A stretch of 64,000 nt of DNA from Bacteroidales bacterium UBA1181. GTDB lineage: Bacteria > Bacteroidota > Bacteroidia > Bacteroidales > Paludibacteraceae. A program made the position numbers and the translations under genes. Location: the NCBI GenBank assembly GCA_002310215.1, contig DBYR01000005.1, forward strand, positions 11,591 through 75,590, read 5' to 3'. Below are positions 53,409-61,993 of the stretch, in pieces (position 1 is the first letter of the stretch; each line of letters begins with the position of its first letter). The notes under the pieces were generated by a model. That model was not told the DNA's origin. It saw only the letters and a program-made list of their open reading frames with translations, and did not search any database.

Positions 53409-54326
53409 ATGATAGTTCAACCGAGATATTTGAAGAAGGGCGATAAGATCGCCATCGTGGCGCCTGCGGGTGCGGTGGATCCTGTGTTGATAGACGGGGC
53501 ATGCGCCCGCCTGCACAAATGGGGCTTCGTGGCCCAGGTGGGTTTCACGGCGAAGGGTAATTGCGGACGGTTCTCCGCATCGGACGAGGATCGTCTGCTG
53601 GACTTGCAGCTGGCGATGGACGACCCCGCCGTATCGGCTATCCTCTGCGCGCGTGGCGGATATGGCTGCATGCGCATCGTGGACAGGCTGGACTTCACGA
53701 AGTTCGCCCAGTCGCCGAAGTGGTTGATCGGCTTCAGCGACGTGACCGCCCTGCACGCCTCTTTCCACCAGCATGGCTATGCTTCGCTCCATGGGGTGAT
53801 GGCTAAGGCTATCTCCTCCAACAGCAAATCCGCCACCGCCCTCCGCGACCTGCTGAAGGGCAAGCGTGTGGAGTGCGCCGTGGAGGCCTCTCCGCTGAAT
53901 AGGCTGGGGGAGGTTCATGCCCCTGTCTTCGGCGGCAACCTCTCCTTACTCTACGCCCTGCGCGGCACGCCTTACGACGTGGATATGCGGGGGAAGATCC
54001 TCTTCATCGAGGACCTGAGCGAGCGGCTCTACCATATCGACCGTATGATGAATAACCTGCGCTTAGGAGGGGTGCTCAAGGATTTGGCCGGACTGGTGGT
54101 CGGTTGTTTCTCCGACATCCCTGAGGATCCGACGTTAGTCTCAGCGGAGAAGGTGATCCGTGAAGCGGTGGCAGAGTACGACTATCCGGTGCTTTTCGGT
54201 GTGCCGGTCGGCCATGAGGGGTACAACTGCCCGATTATGGAGGGCGCCGAATATAAGCTCTCCGTCACGAAAGAGGGTGGCTCTTGGTCGTTATATCTTC
54301 CTGCGAAGGATAATAAGCGGAAATGA
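53409..54326 (+). CDS. ldcA: LD-carboxypeptidase, peptidase family S66
   Basis: 305 residues, normal for the family. It removes the terminal D-alanine from murein tetrapeptides during peptidoglycan recycling. The nucleophile Ser is in WLIGFSDVTALH; RGGYGCMRIVDRLD precedes it, GNLSLLYAL provides a conserved loop, and the late VPVGHEGYNCPI contains the catalytic His. No signal peptide is visible, consistent with a cytoplasmic recycling enzyme. An outer-membrane protein gene follows with its own promoter box. Confidence 0.93.
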   Translation: MIVQPRYLKKGDKIAIVAPAGAVDPVLIDGACARLHKWGFVAQVGFTAKGNCGRFSASDEDRLLDLQLAMDDPAVSAILCARGGYGCMRIVDRLDFTKFAQSPKWLIGFSDVTALHASFHQHGYASLHGVMAKAISSNSKSATALRDLLKGKRVECAVEASPLNRLGEVHAPVFGGNLSLLYALRGTPYDVDMRGKILFIEDLSERLYHIDRMMNNLRLGGVLKDLAGLVVGCFSDIPEDPTLVSAEKVIREAVAEYDYPVLFGVPVGHEGYNCPIMEGAEYKLSVTKEGGSWSLYLPAKDNKRK

Positions 54327-54351
54327 TTTCCGTTACATTAGTAGATTTGTT

Positions 54352-54359
54352 TATCTTTG
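54352..54359 (+). promoter_or_regulatory. -7 promoter box for the outer-membrane protein gene
   Basis: TATCTTTG, 16 bp before the ATG at 54375; a very short leader is implied. Confidence 0.5.
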
Positions 54360-54374
54360 TGGAAAAGTTGATGT

Positions 54375-55049
54375 ATGAAACGTATATTTAGTATGATATT
54401 GCTCTCCCTCGCCCCTCTGTTGGCGAGTGCCCAGTGGGAATTTGGTGTGGATTTGGGAGCATCCATCTCCCGCTCCAATAGGGCGGACGAGCCTAATTTC
54501 CTCATGAAGAACGCTATCTCTTTCCTTCCTGAGTTCAGGGCGTCCTATTCGTTCGCACCCAATTGGTATTTAGGCTTCGGGGCGGCGCATGTCACCAAGT
54601 GCTATAGGCTTGAACCTACCGACGAGTGGGAGGGTGAGGCTCCAAGCACATGTCGTTTCCGCTACTTCACTTTGCCCGTCTTGTTGACGTACCGTTTCCC
54701 TATATCAGACTTTTGGTTGGGATTCTCCTACGGCATACAGGGGGATTTCTTCATTAGCCAAAAAACACCTACTATGTTCTATAATGGCGAGGAACATCGC
54801 CGATATGAGTTGGACAACAAGGAGATGAACCAATGCTTCGGCATGTCGCTTGGCTCAGAGTTCGGATATAACCTTAACGAGAACTGGAAGTTGTTGCTCT
54901 CCTACCGTTGCGCCTTCGATTTGGTGAATGCGGACGAGCGCGCTTTCCATGGCAGATTCCGTAGCAATACTATCTCTTTGGGTTTCAGGTATGTGCTGGG
55001 CGGTGCGACGTTGGTGGAGTCGTATGATGCGTTGTCGGCGGCTTGGTGA
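54375..55049 (+). CDS. Small outer-membrane beta-barrel protein
   Basis: 224 residues. A signal peptide (MKRIFSMILLSLAPLLASA) is followed by amphipathic beta strands with aromatic ends (WEFGVDLGASISRS, WYLGFGAAHVTK, FWLGFSYGIQGDFF, NTISLGFRYVLGG), as in porin-like eight-stranded barrels. Function is unknown. Its stop directly adjoins the stop of the convergent HepT-like gene with no spacer. Confidence 0.78.
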   Translation: MKRIFSMILLSLAPLLASAQWEFGVDLGASISRSNRADEPNFLMKNAISFLPEFRASYSFAPNWYLGFGAAHVTKCYRLEPTDEWEGEAPSTCRFRYFTLPVLLTYRFPISDFWLGFSYGIQGDFFISQKTPTMFYNGEEHRRYELDNKEMNQCFGMSLGSEFGYNLNENWKLLLSYRCAFDLVNADERAFHGRFRSNTISLGFRYVLGGATLVESYDALSAAW

Positions 55050-55550
55050 TTATATCGAATCAATCTCGTCGATAGACAATCCTGTATATCGTGAAATTAA
55101 TGAAGGGTCCATTCCGTCCTTTTTCATGCGGGCAACAGCCTGTAGCAGGCTCTTTTTAATGGCTAATTCGGAGATCACTTGTTCGTTTTTCCCCCATTCC
55201 TCCCAATTGGTATCCGACAGATATTGTACTATTTGTTGTCGTAATGGATGTAGATCATCATGGATAACTTTCCAAACTTCTTGTGCGTTGATTTGGTAAT
55301 AGTCGTGAACTAACACATGTCTCATTTTGGCGATAAATTCCCAAGGCGTTTTGTCGTGTTGCCTGCAGAATGTTCTTGAGAGTTTATAGGCTGCTTCACC
55401 GATGATTTCAATGTTTTTGATGATGCCATAGTATCTCAGTCTGTCAATTTCCAAATCCTCTTTTGATTTGCCATCGGCAAAGTCAAGGATACAATCAATC
55501 GCCTGAAGAATGTGCTCCAGACGATCCCGATCTTTAATGTTCTCTCTCAT
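55050..55550 (-). CDS. HepT-like HEPN ribonuclease toxin (DUF86)
   Basis: 166 residues. HEPN-domain protein of the HepT/DUF86 family, with the RNase motif Rx4HxY as R77-HVLV-H82-D-Y84. In the known HepT/MntA pairs the HEPN protein is the toxin and is inactivated when the nucleotidyltransferase adds AMP groups near this motif. The gene overlaps its partner by 17 bases. The last 45 residues extend beyond the usual length and end in a repetitive helical segment with an SLISRYTGLSIDEIDSI motif. Confidence 0.88.
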   Translation of the reverse strand: MRENIKDRDRLEHILQAIDCILDFADGKSKEDLEIDRLRYYGIIKNIEIIGEAAYKLSRTFCRQHDKTPWEFIAKMRHVLVHDYYQINAQEVWKVIHDDLHPLRQQIVQYLSDTNWEEWGKNEQVISELAIKKSLLQAVARMKKDGMDPSLISRYTGLSIDEIDSI

Positions 55551-55830
55551 AAATCAGTTTTTTGTCACGATTGGCACTTTCAACAGCGAAGGGTAGTAAT
55601 GTCCCGTCTTCAACTATATCCACAGACAGATTGAGTATTCTTTCTAATTCACAGATCATAGCGGCGTGTTTTAATAGACTAATGCCGTTTTCATCGTATT
55701 GAACAAGAATATCCACGTCGCTCAGTGGTGTTTCTTCACCACGAGCATATGAACCGAACAACCATGCTCGTCGAATCGGCTGATTCTTGAAATATTCGGC
55801 TATATTTTTTTGTATTGTATTCGTGTTCAT
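55534..55830 (-). CDS. MntA-like nucleotidyltransferase antitoxin
   Basis: 98 residues. Minimal nucleotidyltransferase: GSYARGEETPLSDVDILV gives the GS(26-27) and DxD (38-40) metal-binding motif. It is expected to AMPylate and neutralise the adjacent HEPN toxin. ATG 55830 is chosen: a -7 box at 55855-55862 would put the longer in-frame start (55857) upstream of transcription. It is the first gene of the two-gene unit. Confidence 0.88.
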   Translation of the reverse strand: MNTNTIQKNIAEYFKNQPIRRAWLFGSYARGEETPLSDVDILVQYDENGISLLKHAAMICELERILNLSVDIVEDGTLLPFAVESANRDKKLIYEREH

Positions 55831-55854
55831 TTGTTCTTTTTGTGGATTCAAAAA

Positions 55855-55862
55855 CAAAAATA
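55855..55862 (-). promoter_or_regulatory. -7 promoter box for the toxin-antitoxin pair
   Basis: TATTTTTG on the minus strand, 25 bp before the antitoxin ATG; no -33 motif at the right distance. Confidence 0.4.
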
Positions 55863-55940
55863 GTATTTTTTCCGTAAAATAGTGTGTAAAAGGCGGAGAA
55901 GTAGAGTGGTAAATATAAGGACGCTTTTAGATTGTTGTCG

Positions 55941-56075
55941 TTAAGCATCCTTTTGGTTTTGCTTTAATTCCTTCCCTTTCTTCTTTCCGATGGTCAGCAC
56001 CTTATAGAAGAGGATGCCGAGTATGACGGTCACGGTACCTTGTACGATGAGCATGAATAGAACGGATGTTTTCAT
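55941..56075 (-). CDS. Small membrane protein, probable symporter subunit (MetS-like)
   Basis: 44 residues: MKTSVLFMLIVQGTVTVILG, then ILFYKVLTIG and a Lys-rich tail. One membrane helix followed by a basic cytoplasmic tail. Its ATG overlaps the symporter stop (ATGA), so it is translated with it. Small one-helix partners such as MetS are known for bacterial neurotransmitter:sodium symporters; sequence similarity to them is weak here, so the role is inferred from position, size and topology. Confidence 0.75.
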   Translation of the reverse strand: MKTSVLFMLIVQGTVTVILGILFYKVLTIGKKKGKELKQNQKDA

Positions 56076-57706
56076 AATTTACCCTCCCTTCTTTCTTTAA
56101 GGATGCGTTGTTCCCTGGTGTAGGACGCATGCCAGATTAGTACGCAGACGAGCACCAGGAGTATGACCATGCCGATCCTTGCCCCGTCGATGTAGGCGAT
56201 GTTCGGGTCGTCTGCCGAGATGCCTTGGTGGGTCAGCTCCGCTATGATGGCGGAGTCGTCCAACGGCCAACCCTTCAGGCTGATCAGAGACCAGTCGTCA
56301 TTCTTCGGTTTGAAGAGGGCTGCGAGGAAGATGGTGATCAGCATGGTCGGCGTGACATATTTCAGCACGTATTTGAAGAACTTCGGTATCTGCATGTCCG
56401 CATGGTAGTTGATCAGCTTCCACCCCTTCTCGATGCCCATCACCCATGAGAAGGCGATGGCTTCTATGGTGGCGAAGAGGAAGAGGGCCACGGTGCCTCC
56501 CCAGAAATCGTATTGGTCGAACACCCCTTTCTCGAAGAAGAAGATGCACGGAAGGGCGATGATGAGAATGATCGCGCCGAGGGTGTAAGAGGTGCTTTTC
56601 TGCGACCAGTTATAGCTGTTGGATAGGAAAGCCACGAAGGGTTGCGTGGTGGAGAGCGAGGAGGTGATGGCGGCGAAGAAGAGCAGACCGAAGAAGGCAA
56701 GCCCCGCTATGGCCGACAGGAAATCTCCCCATTGCCCGAAAAGATAGGGCATGGTGCGGAACCCTAATCCGAATCCTCCTGTCTGCGCCAGCTCGACCAC
56801 CTTGTCGATGCCGAGGTAGCCCACTGCGATCGGTATGATGATGGCGCTACCGAGGATGATTTCCGTGAATTCGTTGGTGAAGGCGGAGGTCATGGAGCTG
56901 AGGGCGATGTCCTCGTCCCGCTTCAGGTAGGAGGCGTAGGTCTGTATGGCTCCCATGCCGAGGGAGAGCGTGAAGAAGACCTGTCCCGCCGCCGCCAACC
57001 ATATCTTAGGGTTGGAGAGTGAGTTGAAGTCTGGTGTCCAAAGAAAGTCGATGGCGGTCGTTCCGTCGCAGATGGCGCCACTGTCGCCCGCCTTGAGGGA
57101 GTATGCCTTGACGACGAGGAACAGTCCGAAGAACAGCAACATCGGCATGCATATCTTAGCGACCCGCTCGATTCCTTGGTTGATGCCCTTGCTGATGATG
57201 AAGATGTTCAGCCATAGGCAGAAGATGAAGCAGAGCAGGGTGTCGTAGGGGATACCGAAGGTGGACTCCTTGAGGTTCAGGTAGGTGTCGAAGAAGGCGG
57301 AGATCTCCGTCTCCGTCATGCCTTTGAACGAACCGATCACCGAGTGTATCGCGTAGGAAAGGATCCAACTCTCTATGTAGCAGTAGTAGGAGGAGATGAT
57401 GAGGCTGGAGAAGAGGCCTAAGGAACCTGTGTAACGCCAGATTTTGTGGTGGTCCAGCCGTTGCATGATCATCGGAGGCGAGTGGTGCCCGTGCAGACCG
57501 CCGAACTTGCCCGTCGACCATTCCACCATGACCAAGGGCAGCCCTAAGAGGACGAACGACACGATATAGGGGATGATGAAGGCGCCGCCACCGTTCTGGA
57601 TGGCTTGGATGGGAAATCGCAGGAAGTTGCCGATGCCTACGGCGCTTCCCGCCATCGCAAGGATGAGTCCGACCCGTGATCCCCAGTTTTCCTTCTTTTG
57701 ATTCAT
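56072..57706 (-). CDS. Neurotransmitter:sodium symporter family transporter
   Basis: 544 residues, about 12 membrane helices. It belongs to the LeuT/SNF family: WGSRVGLILAMAGSAVGIGNFLRFP at the N-terminus is the helix-1 signature with the unwound sodium/substrate site, and GGGAFIIPYI follows in helix 2. Members import amino acids or related amines with sodium; the substrate is not predictable here. A -7 promoter box lies at 57724-57731, and the 44-residue small protein overlaps the 3' end. Confidence 0.93.
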   Translation of the reverse strand: MNQKKENWGSRVGLILAMAGSAVGIGNFLRFPIQAIQNGGGAFIIPYIVSFVLLGLPLVMVEWSTGKFGGLHGHHSPPMIMQRLDHHKIWRYTGSLGLFSSLIISSYYCYIESWILSYAIHSVIGSFKGMTETEISAFFDTYLNLKESTFGIPYDTLLCFIFCLWLNIFIISKGINQGIERVAKICMPMLLFFGLFLVVKAYSLKAGDSGAICDGTTAIDFLWTPDFNSLSNPKIWLAAAGQVFFTLSLGMGAIQTYASYLKRDEDIALSSMTSAFTNEFTEIILGSAIIIPIAVGYLGIDKVVELAQTGGFGLGFRTMPYLFGQWGDFLSAIAGLAFFGLLFFAAITSSLSTTQPFVAFLSNSYNWSQKSTSYTLGAIILIIALPCIFFFEKGVFDQYDFWGGTVALFLFATIEAIAFSWVMGIEKGWKLINYHADMQIPKFFKYVLKYVTPTMLITIFLAALFKPKNDDWSLISLKGWPLDDSAIIAELTHQGISADDPNIAYIDGARIGMVILLVLVCVLIWHASYTREQRILKERREGKL

Positions 57707-57723
57707 GAGACCTTTGTTTTGGG

Positions 57724-57731
57724 CAAAGATA
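57724..57731 (-). promoter_or_regulatory. -7 promoter box for the symporter pair
   Basis: TATCTTTG on the minus strand, 18 bp before the symporter ATG. Confidence 0.5.
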
Positions 57732-57817
57732 ATAAACTTTTGCGGAAAATGTTAGGTTAGGAATGCGTGTATATCATCACCTGACGTGTCGGATACGGAC
57801 ATTTCGCCCATTCCACA

Positions 57818-59269
57818 TCATTTCCCGAATCGAATACCGACCGATAGGTTGAGTCTTCCTATCCCTTCTTTATGGTCTTTGTCCAGTTTGATTTCCTGTT
57901 TTTGTATTTCATCATCTAACGTGTACTTTGACAGTGTGCCGCTAATTATCGAAAGTTTAAAGCCCACGCCCCAATTGGTGGCGAACCAATAGTCATAGCC
58001 AAAATCTAACGCCGCGAAGACGGTACGTCCTTTGATATGGTATTTTTGCGCATCTAATTCGCCATTGTTTTCGTAGCCCATATAACCAAATGAGAAATTC
58101 GTCAAGCAGCAGTGTTTCTTGTTCTCGAAGGGATAGCGTATGGCGAGCATCGGTCCGAAGATTGGAATGCTGTAATCATCTTGCACCCTCTGCCGAGGCA
58201 GGTATTCACACTCGTCAGACGCCTTAAACATTGAGAATTTAAGTCCTGCGCCCATGTTTTTGCTGAAGAAAATGGAGAGGTCACCCCCTATGTTGTAACC
58301 ATTTTTGGCGTTTCTCAGATGCTCCTTCAGTGGCAATGGTGTCTCTTTTGCGATTCCCGCTGTGCGGCGGCTGTATCCTCCTTCCAGGGAGAGGACGAAT
58401 CTCTTGTCCTTGATCTCATCGTAGGTGCTTAGTCTCTCTCCGACAATTGTATCCTTTGCCAGAATTGAACTGTCCGCGTTCGTTTGGGCCGTTGCCTTGT
58501 AGCGTATCGCGGTTCCTTCCTTTTGGAGGATGATCGTATCTTGTGGTTCAGTCTTCTTGGCGGTGAATGTTTCAAAGTTTGCCCTTAAGGCATCGCTCTC
58601 CGTGATGGAAAGGGAAGGACGACCCATGGCGATGCCTGTCGATACGCCGCATCGTAGGTAATAGACATGTCCAGGCCGGAGGTCGACCTCCAATTCCTCC
58701 TTTTTCTCGGTCTCTGTCCATAGGGTGGTCGGCCCGTCTGCCTTTATCAAGATGGTTTTCTTAAAGTCGTGGGGTACCCGACAAAGAAGAGACTTTCCGA
58801 TGAATAGGTCGAAGATTACACCGAACGTCGCATCATCTCTGAAGATGTTTAATGTTGCGTAGTTTGAGTCAGCCGTCTGTCCCGGCTTCATTCCGAAGAG
58901 ATAGGAGTCCGCGTTCTCTATGCGCAGGATGTCTGCCGTTATTCTGTGGCAGCTGCTGATTACGTCGGGAGTCTTGTGCTTTGTGATCTTTATAGCGTTT
59001 CCTCCCGCCTTCCTGGCTTCCTCCTTCGCCTTTTCAATCACGGCCTCGTAGGTGCATTTCGAATTGCCGGTTAATCCATTGTCGCCCACTTCCACCATGC
59101 CGATCACCTCGGTGTTCTCAGGGATGACGTCGTTTGCCATTACCACTTTAATCTCTTGTTTGATGTCTAATTCCGGGTATGTCTTTGTGATTTGGGTCGA
59201 GACCCTTGCGTTGCAGCCTGCCAATAGGAGTACTGCGCAGATGCTTAATAGTTTAATATGTAAATTCAT
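57818..59269 (-). CDS. Lipoprotein of unknown function with a C-terminal barrel-like region
   Basis: 483 residues from ATG 59269. The N-terminus MNLHIKLLSICAVLLLAGCN carries a lipobox (LLAGC), so it is predicted to be an outer-membrane lipoprotein. Residues about 20-120 include VIGMVEVGDNGLTGNSKCTYE and AKEEARKAGGNAIKITKHK, resembling the small domain seen in many periplasmic proteins that follows a redox or GGNA motif. The C-terminal 180 residues (RFVLSLEGGYSRRT onward to LNLSVGIRFGK) alternate like a beta-barrel. A -7 box at 59294-59301 supports this start over 59296. No function is known. Confidence 0.7.
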   Translation of the reverse strand: MNLHIKLLSICAVLLLAGCNARVSTQITKTYPELDIKQEIKVVMANDVIPENTEVIGMVEVGDNGLTGNSKCTYEAVIEKAKEEARKAGGNAIKITKHKTPDVISSCHRITADILRIENADSYLFGMKPGQTADSNYATLNIFRDDATFGVIFDLFIGKSLLCRVPHDFKKTILIKADGPTTLWTETEKKEELEVDLRPGHVYYLRCGVSTGIAMGRPSLSITESDALRANFETFTAKKTEPQDTIILQKEGTAIRYKATAQTNADSSILAKDTIVGERLSTYDEIKDKRFVLSLEGGYSRRTAGIAKETPLPLKEHLRNAKNGYNIGGDLSIFFSKNMGAGLKFSMFKASDECEYLPRQRVQDDYSIPIFGPMLAIRYPFENKKHCCLTNFSFGYMGYENNGELDAQKYHIKGRTVFAALDFGYDYWFATNWGVGFKLSIISGTLSKYTLDDEIQKQEIKLDKDHKEGIGRLNLSVGIRFGK

Positions 59270-59293
59270 TTTGTGATTATTGATATTACGCCA

Positions 59294-59301
59294 CAAAGGT
59301 A
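59294..59301 (-). promoter_or_regulatory. -7 promoter box for the lipoprotein gene
   Basis: TACCTTTG on the minus strand, 25 bp upstream of ATG 59269. Confidence 0.5.
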
Positions 59302-59380
59302 GATGATTTTCCTAGTATAACATTGCAAAATGGTGATTTTTTGTTCGATGCGCACAGAGTGTCCTGAGATAGGCATGGAA

Positions 59381-60325
59381 TCATTCCGATTCTTTCACAT
59401 CCTCAGCGGAAGTTGTCGGGTTGTTTCCCTCCAGGGAGAAGCGGATGGGTAAGTAGTAGGGGGTATTTACGCCTTTACTGCTTGGTTTCCAGTTGGGCAT
59501 CGATCGAACTACCCGTAAGGCTTCTTCGTCCAGCCGTGGGTCAACACTTTGTGTCACGTTAGCGTTGGAGATGGTGCCGTCGGGTCTGACGACAAACCGG
59601 ACGCGTACTGTCCCTTCAATACGGTCATCGATGGCTGATTGAGGGTAGTGGAGATTCTCTTTCAGGAAAGCCATCAAGGAATCTCTGCCGCCAGGAAAGG
59701 AGGGTGGTGGAGTCATGACCACCGCACCTGTGATCACATTGTCGTCAGGCTGGGTGGATTCCAGTGCTTTTGGAGTGGATTGGGTTGAGTCTTCCTTGTC
59801 AGGGGATTCCGGGCTCCTTGCGACCAATCCGTCCAGCTCGGGGTAGCGGAAGGTGTCTACGGGACACGGAGGCGGAACGCATTCCCAATACATCTCCTCC
59901 CATTCAGTAAGAGTGAAACATGGAGACGAATCGCTTTTGCAATTCCTCTCCTCCGGACCTGAACTGTCATCTTGTGCGGTGGACGAGTCGGAGCACGCCG
60001 GGCGGAACTCTTCGCCCAGTAAGGCTGTGTCATTTGGGTTAGGATTCGTTTCCGAAGGGTTCGCCGGGGACGATGGGCCCGAAGAACATGCGCTTCCGGA
60101 CGCCAGCGCCATGGAGAGCCCTATGATCTTGATGGGGGCGCCCATCTTTTGTCTCGCATACAGTTGCCGTTCCAGGTATTCACGCTCCTGCTCGCAGGCG
60201 GGGCATGTGCCTGCGCAGTCACCCTTATGCGTGCAATGGATAGGGGAATAGTCGATGCCGTTGGCCTTCGCGATCTGTTTACGGATGCCCTTTAGGTATT
60301 CGCATATGTTTTTTCCCCTTGCCAT
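59381..60325 (-). CDS. TonB-domain protein with N-terminal Cys cluster
   Basis: 314 residues. The N-terminal 55 residues contain CTHKGDCAGTCPACEQE, a four-Cys cluster of a type seen in Bacteroidetes TonB-related proteins and possibly metal-binding. A hydrophobic segment (about 63-80, IKIIGLSMALASGSACSSG) could be a membrane anchor. A long Pro/Ser/Asp-rich linker (80-200) leads to a TonB C-terminal domain (about 225-305, YPQSAIDDRIEGTVRVRFVV, then DEEALRVVRSMPNWKP). It probably transfers energy to, or contacts, outer-membrane receptors; no ExbB/ExbD genes are near. It lies 10 bp after pepT and is likely co-transcribed. Confidence 0.85.
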   Translation of the reverse strand: MARGKNICEYLKGIRKQIAKANGIDYSPIHCTHKGDCAGTCPACEQEREYLERQLYARQKMGAPIKIIGLSMALASGSACSSGPSSPANPSETNPNPNDTALLGEEFRPACSDSSTAQDDSSGPEERNCKSDSSPCFTLTEWEEMYWECVPPPCPVDTFRYPELDGLVARSPESPDKEDSTQSTPKALESTQPDDNVITGAVVMTPPPSFPGGRDSLMAFLKENLHYPQSAIDDRIEGTVRVRFVVRPDGTISNANVTQSVDPRLDEEALRVVRSMPNWKPSSKGVNTPYYLPIRFSLEGNNPTTSAEDVKESE

Positions 60326-60335
60326 AGGCCTCGAT

Positions 60336-61556
60336 TTATCTTGCCGTGATCTTGCAAATCTCCGTCAGTACGTTCACTGCGGAGACCATGGAGCGGATAG
60401 GGATGTACTCGTATCTGCTGTGGAAGTTCATGCCTCCCGTGAAGATGTTCGGGCAAGGCAGGCCTTTGAAGGAGAGCGTTGCGCCGTCGGTGCCGCCGCG
60501 GATTGGCGTCGGTTTAGGGATGACGTTGCACTTCAGCATGGCCTCCTTCGCGATGTCCACGATGTTCATGTAAGGGAGGAGTTTTTCCTTCATGTTGTAA
60601 TATTGGTCCTTGATATGGAGGTCGATACCACCTCCGCCGTGCTGGATGTTGATGAGTTCGCAGTTCTTCCTCAGCAAATCCTTCTTGTATTCGAAGCGAG
60701 CCTTGTCGTGGTCGCGTATCAACATCTTCAGGTAGCCGCTTTCCGGGGTGCAGCGCACCTCCAATGTGTGGAAGAAGCCCTCGTAGCCCGAAGTCCTTTC
60801 CGGCACTTCCGAGAGAGGCAGGGAGCTCTGTATGGCGGCCGCTATTCTCGCCGCGTTGATCATCTTGCCCTTCGCCTCGCCAGGGTGGACGTTCTTGCCC
60901 GTGATATGGATCTCCGCCACCGCCGCGTTGAAGTTCTCGTATTGGATCTCTCCGATGGCGCCGCCGTCGACCGTGTAGGCCCATTGCGCGCCGAACTTCT
61001 GGACGTCGAAGCGGTCTGCGCCCCTGCCGATCTCCTCGTCAGGCGTGAAGGCTATTTTAATTTCCCCGTGGGGGATGGTCGGGTCGCTCTGCATCAGTTC
61101 GACCATGGTCATGATTTCGGCGATGCCCGCCTTATCGTCCGCGCCGAGCAAGGTTGTTCCGTCGCTCACGATGACGTCTTGTCCGAGGAAAGCCTCCATT
61201 TCGGGGAAATCCGCCATGGAGAGTGCGATGTTTTTTTCTCTGTTTATGATGACATCCGCGCCGCTGAAACGCACGATTTGAGGATTGACATCCTTGCCAG
61301 AGGCCTCCGGGCTGGTGTCCATGTGGGCGATGAAGCCGATGACGGGGGCAGGTTTGCCGACATTCGAAGGGATGGTGGCCATAACATATCCGTTTTCGTC
61401 TACGGAAACATCTTTCGCACCTAATTTGTTCAGTTCGTCGGCCAGGTAATTCGCCAGGACGAGTTGGCCTTGGGTGCTCGGGCAGTTGGCGCAGGATTCG
61501 TCGGATGTGGTTTCCATCGTGACGTACTTCATGAAGCGGTTGATTAGTATGTCCAT
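60336..61556 (-). CDS. pepT: Peptidase T (tripeptide aminopeptidase)
   Basis: 406 residues, normal length. M20B zinc aminopeptidase acting on tripeptides in the cytoplasm. Metal and catalytic sites are His 78 and Asp 80 (IAHMDTSPEA), Asp 140-141 (LLGADDKAG), Glu 174-175 (TPDEEIGRGAD), and a late GGTDGATLSFKG. A TonB-domain gene follows after 10 bp. Confidence 0.97.
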   Translation of the reverse strand: MDILINRFMKYVTMETTSDESCANCPSTQGQLVLANYLADELNKLGAKDVSVDENGYVMATIPSNVGKPAPVIGFIAHMDTSPEASGKDVNPQIVRFSGADVIINREKNIALSMADFPEMEAFLGQDVIVSDGTTLLGADDKAGIAEIMTMVELMQSDPTIPHGEIKIAFTPDEEIGRGADRFDVQKFGAQWAYTVDGGAIGEIQYENFNAAVAEIHITGKNVHPGEAKGKMINAARIAAAIQSSLPLSEVPERTSGYEGFFHTLEVRCTPESGYLKMLIRDHDKARFEYKKDLLRKNCELINIQHGGGGIDLHIKDQYYNMKEKLLPYMNIVDIAKEAMLKCNVIPKPTPIRGGTDGATLSFKGLPCPNIFTGGMNFHSRYEYIPIRSMVSAVNVLTEICKITAR

Positions 61557-61646
61557 AAACGTATTACATTTAAGATTAGATTCGTAAAGTTATGAAAAAG
61601 AGGGGAAGAAAACAAAAGAAGGTGGAAAAACTTTTTGTCGGAAAAC

Positions 61647-61677
61647 TTGTTGGATAAAAAAAGAATGTCTATTTTTG
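61647..61677 (+). promoter_or_regulatory. Bacteroidetes-type promoter for rpsU
   Basis: TTG at 61647-61649, 20 bp, TATTTTTG at 61670-61677, about 45 bp before rpsU. Confidence 0.7.
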
Positions 61678-61721
61678 CGGTCGCTTTTTGAACGACTAAT
61701 ATAAAAACATTAAAATAAATT

Positions 61722-61913
61722 ATGATTGTAGTTCCAGTAAAAGAAGGCGAGAACATTGAGAAAGCCTTGAAGAAATTTAAGAGAAAATTCGAGAAGACTG
61801 GTGTCATCAAGGAGTTGCGCAAGAGACAACAATTTGAGAAGCCGTCAGTGGTTAAACGTCAGCAGATGATGCACGCCATCTACGTGCAGCAGTTGAGACG
61901 CACGGAAGAATAA
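61722..61913 (+). CDS. rpsU: 30S ribosomal protein S21
   Basis: 63 residues. Small basic ribosomal protein that helps position mRNA on the 30S subunit. MIVVPVKEGENIEKALKKFKRKFEKTG and the basic tail RRTEE fit bacterial S21 as found in Bacteroidetes. It opens the translation-related block. Confidence 0.97.
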   Translation: MIVVPVKEGENIEKALKKFKRKFEKTGVIKELRKRQQFEKPSVVKRQQMMHAIYVQQLRRTEE

Positions 61914-61993
61914 AAAAAATACCGCAGGGGTATTGCGTATGTCAAAATAGTTTCGTATATTCGTACGAAGCTTGTAAGCAATACCTTCTTCGT

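Noticed and set aside
60255..61424. 389-codon plus-strand ORF opposite pepT
   Set aside because: PepT on the minus strand has all catalytic residues; the plus-strand frame is its shadow.
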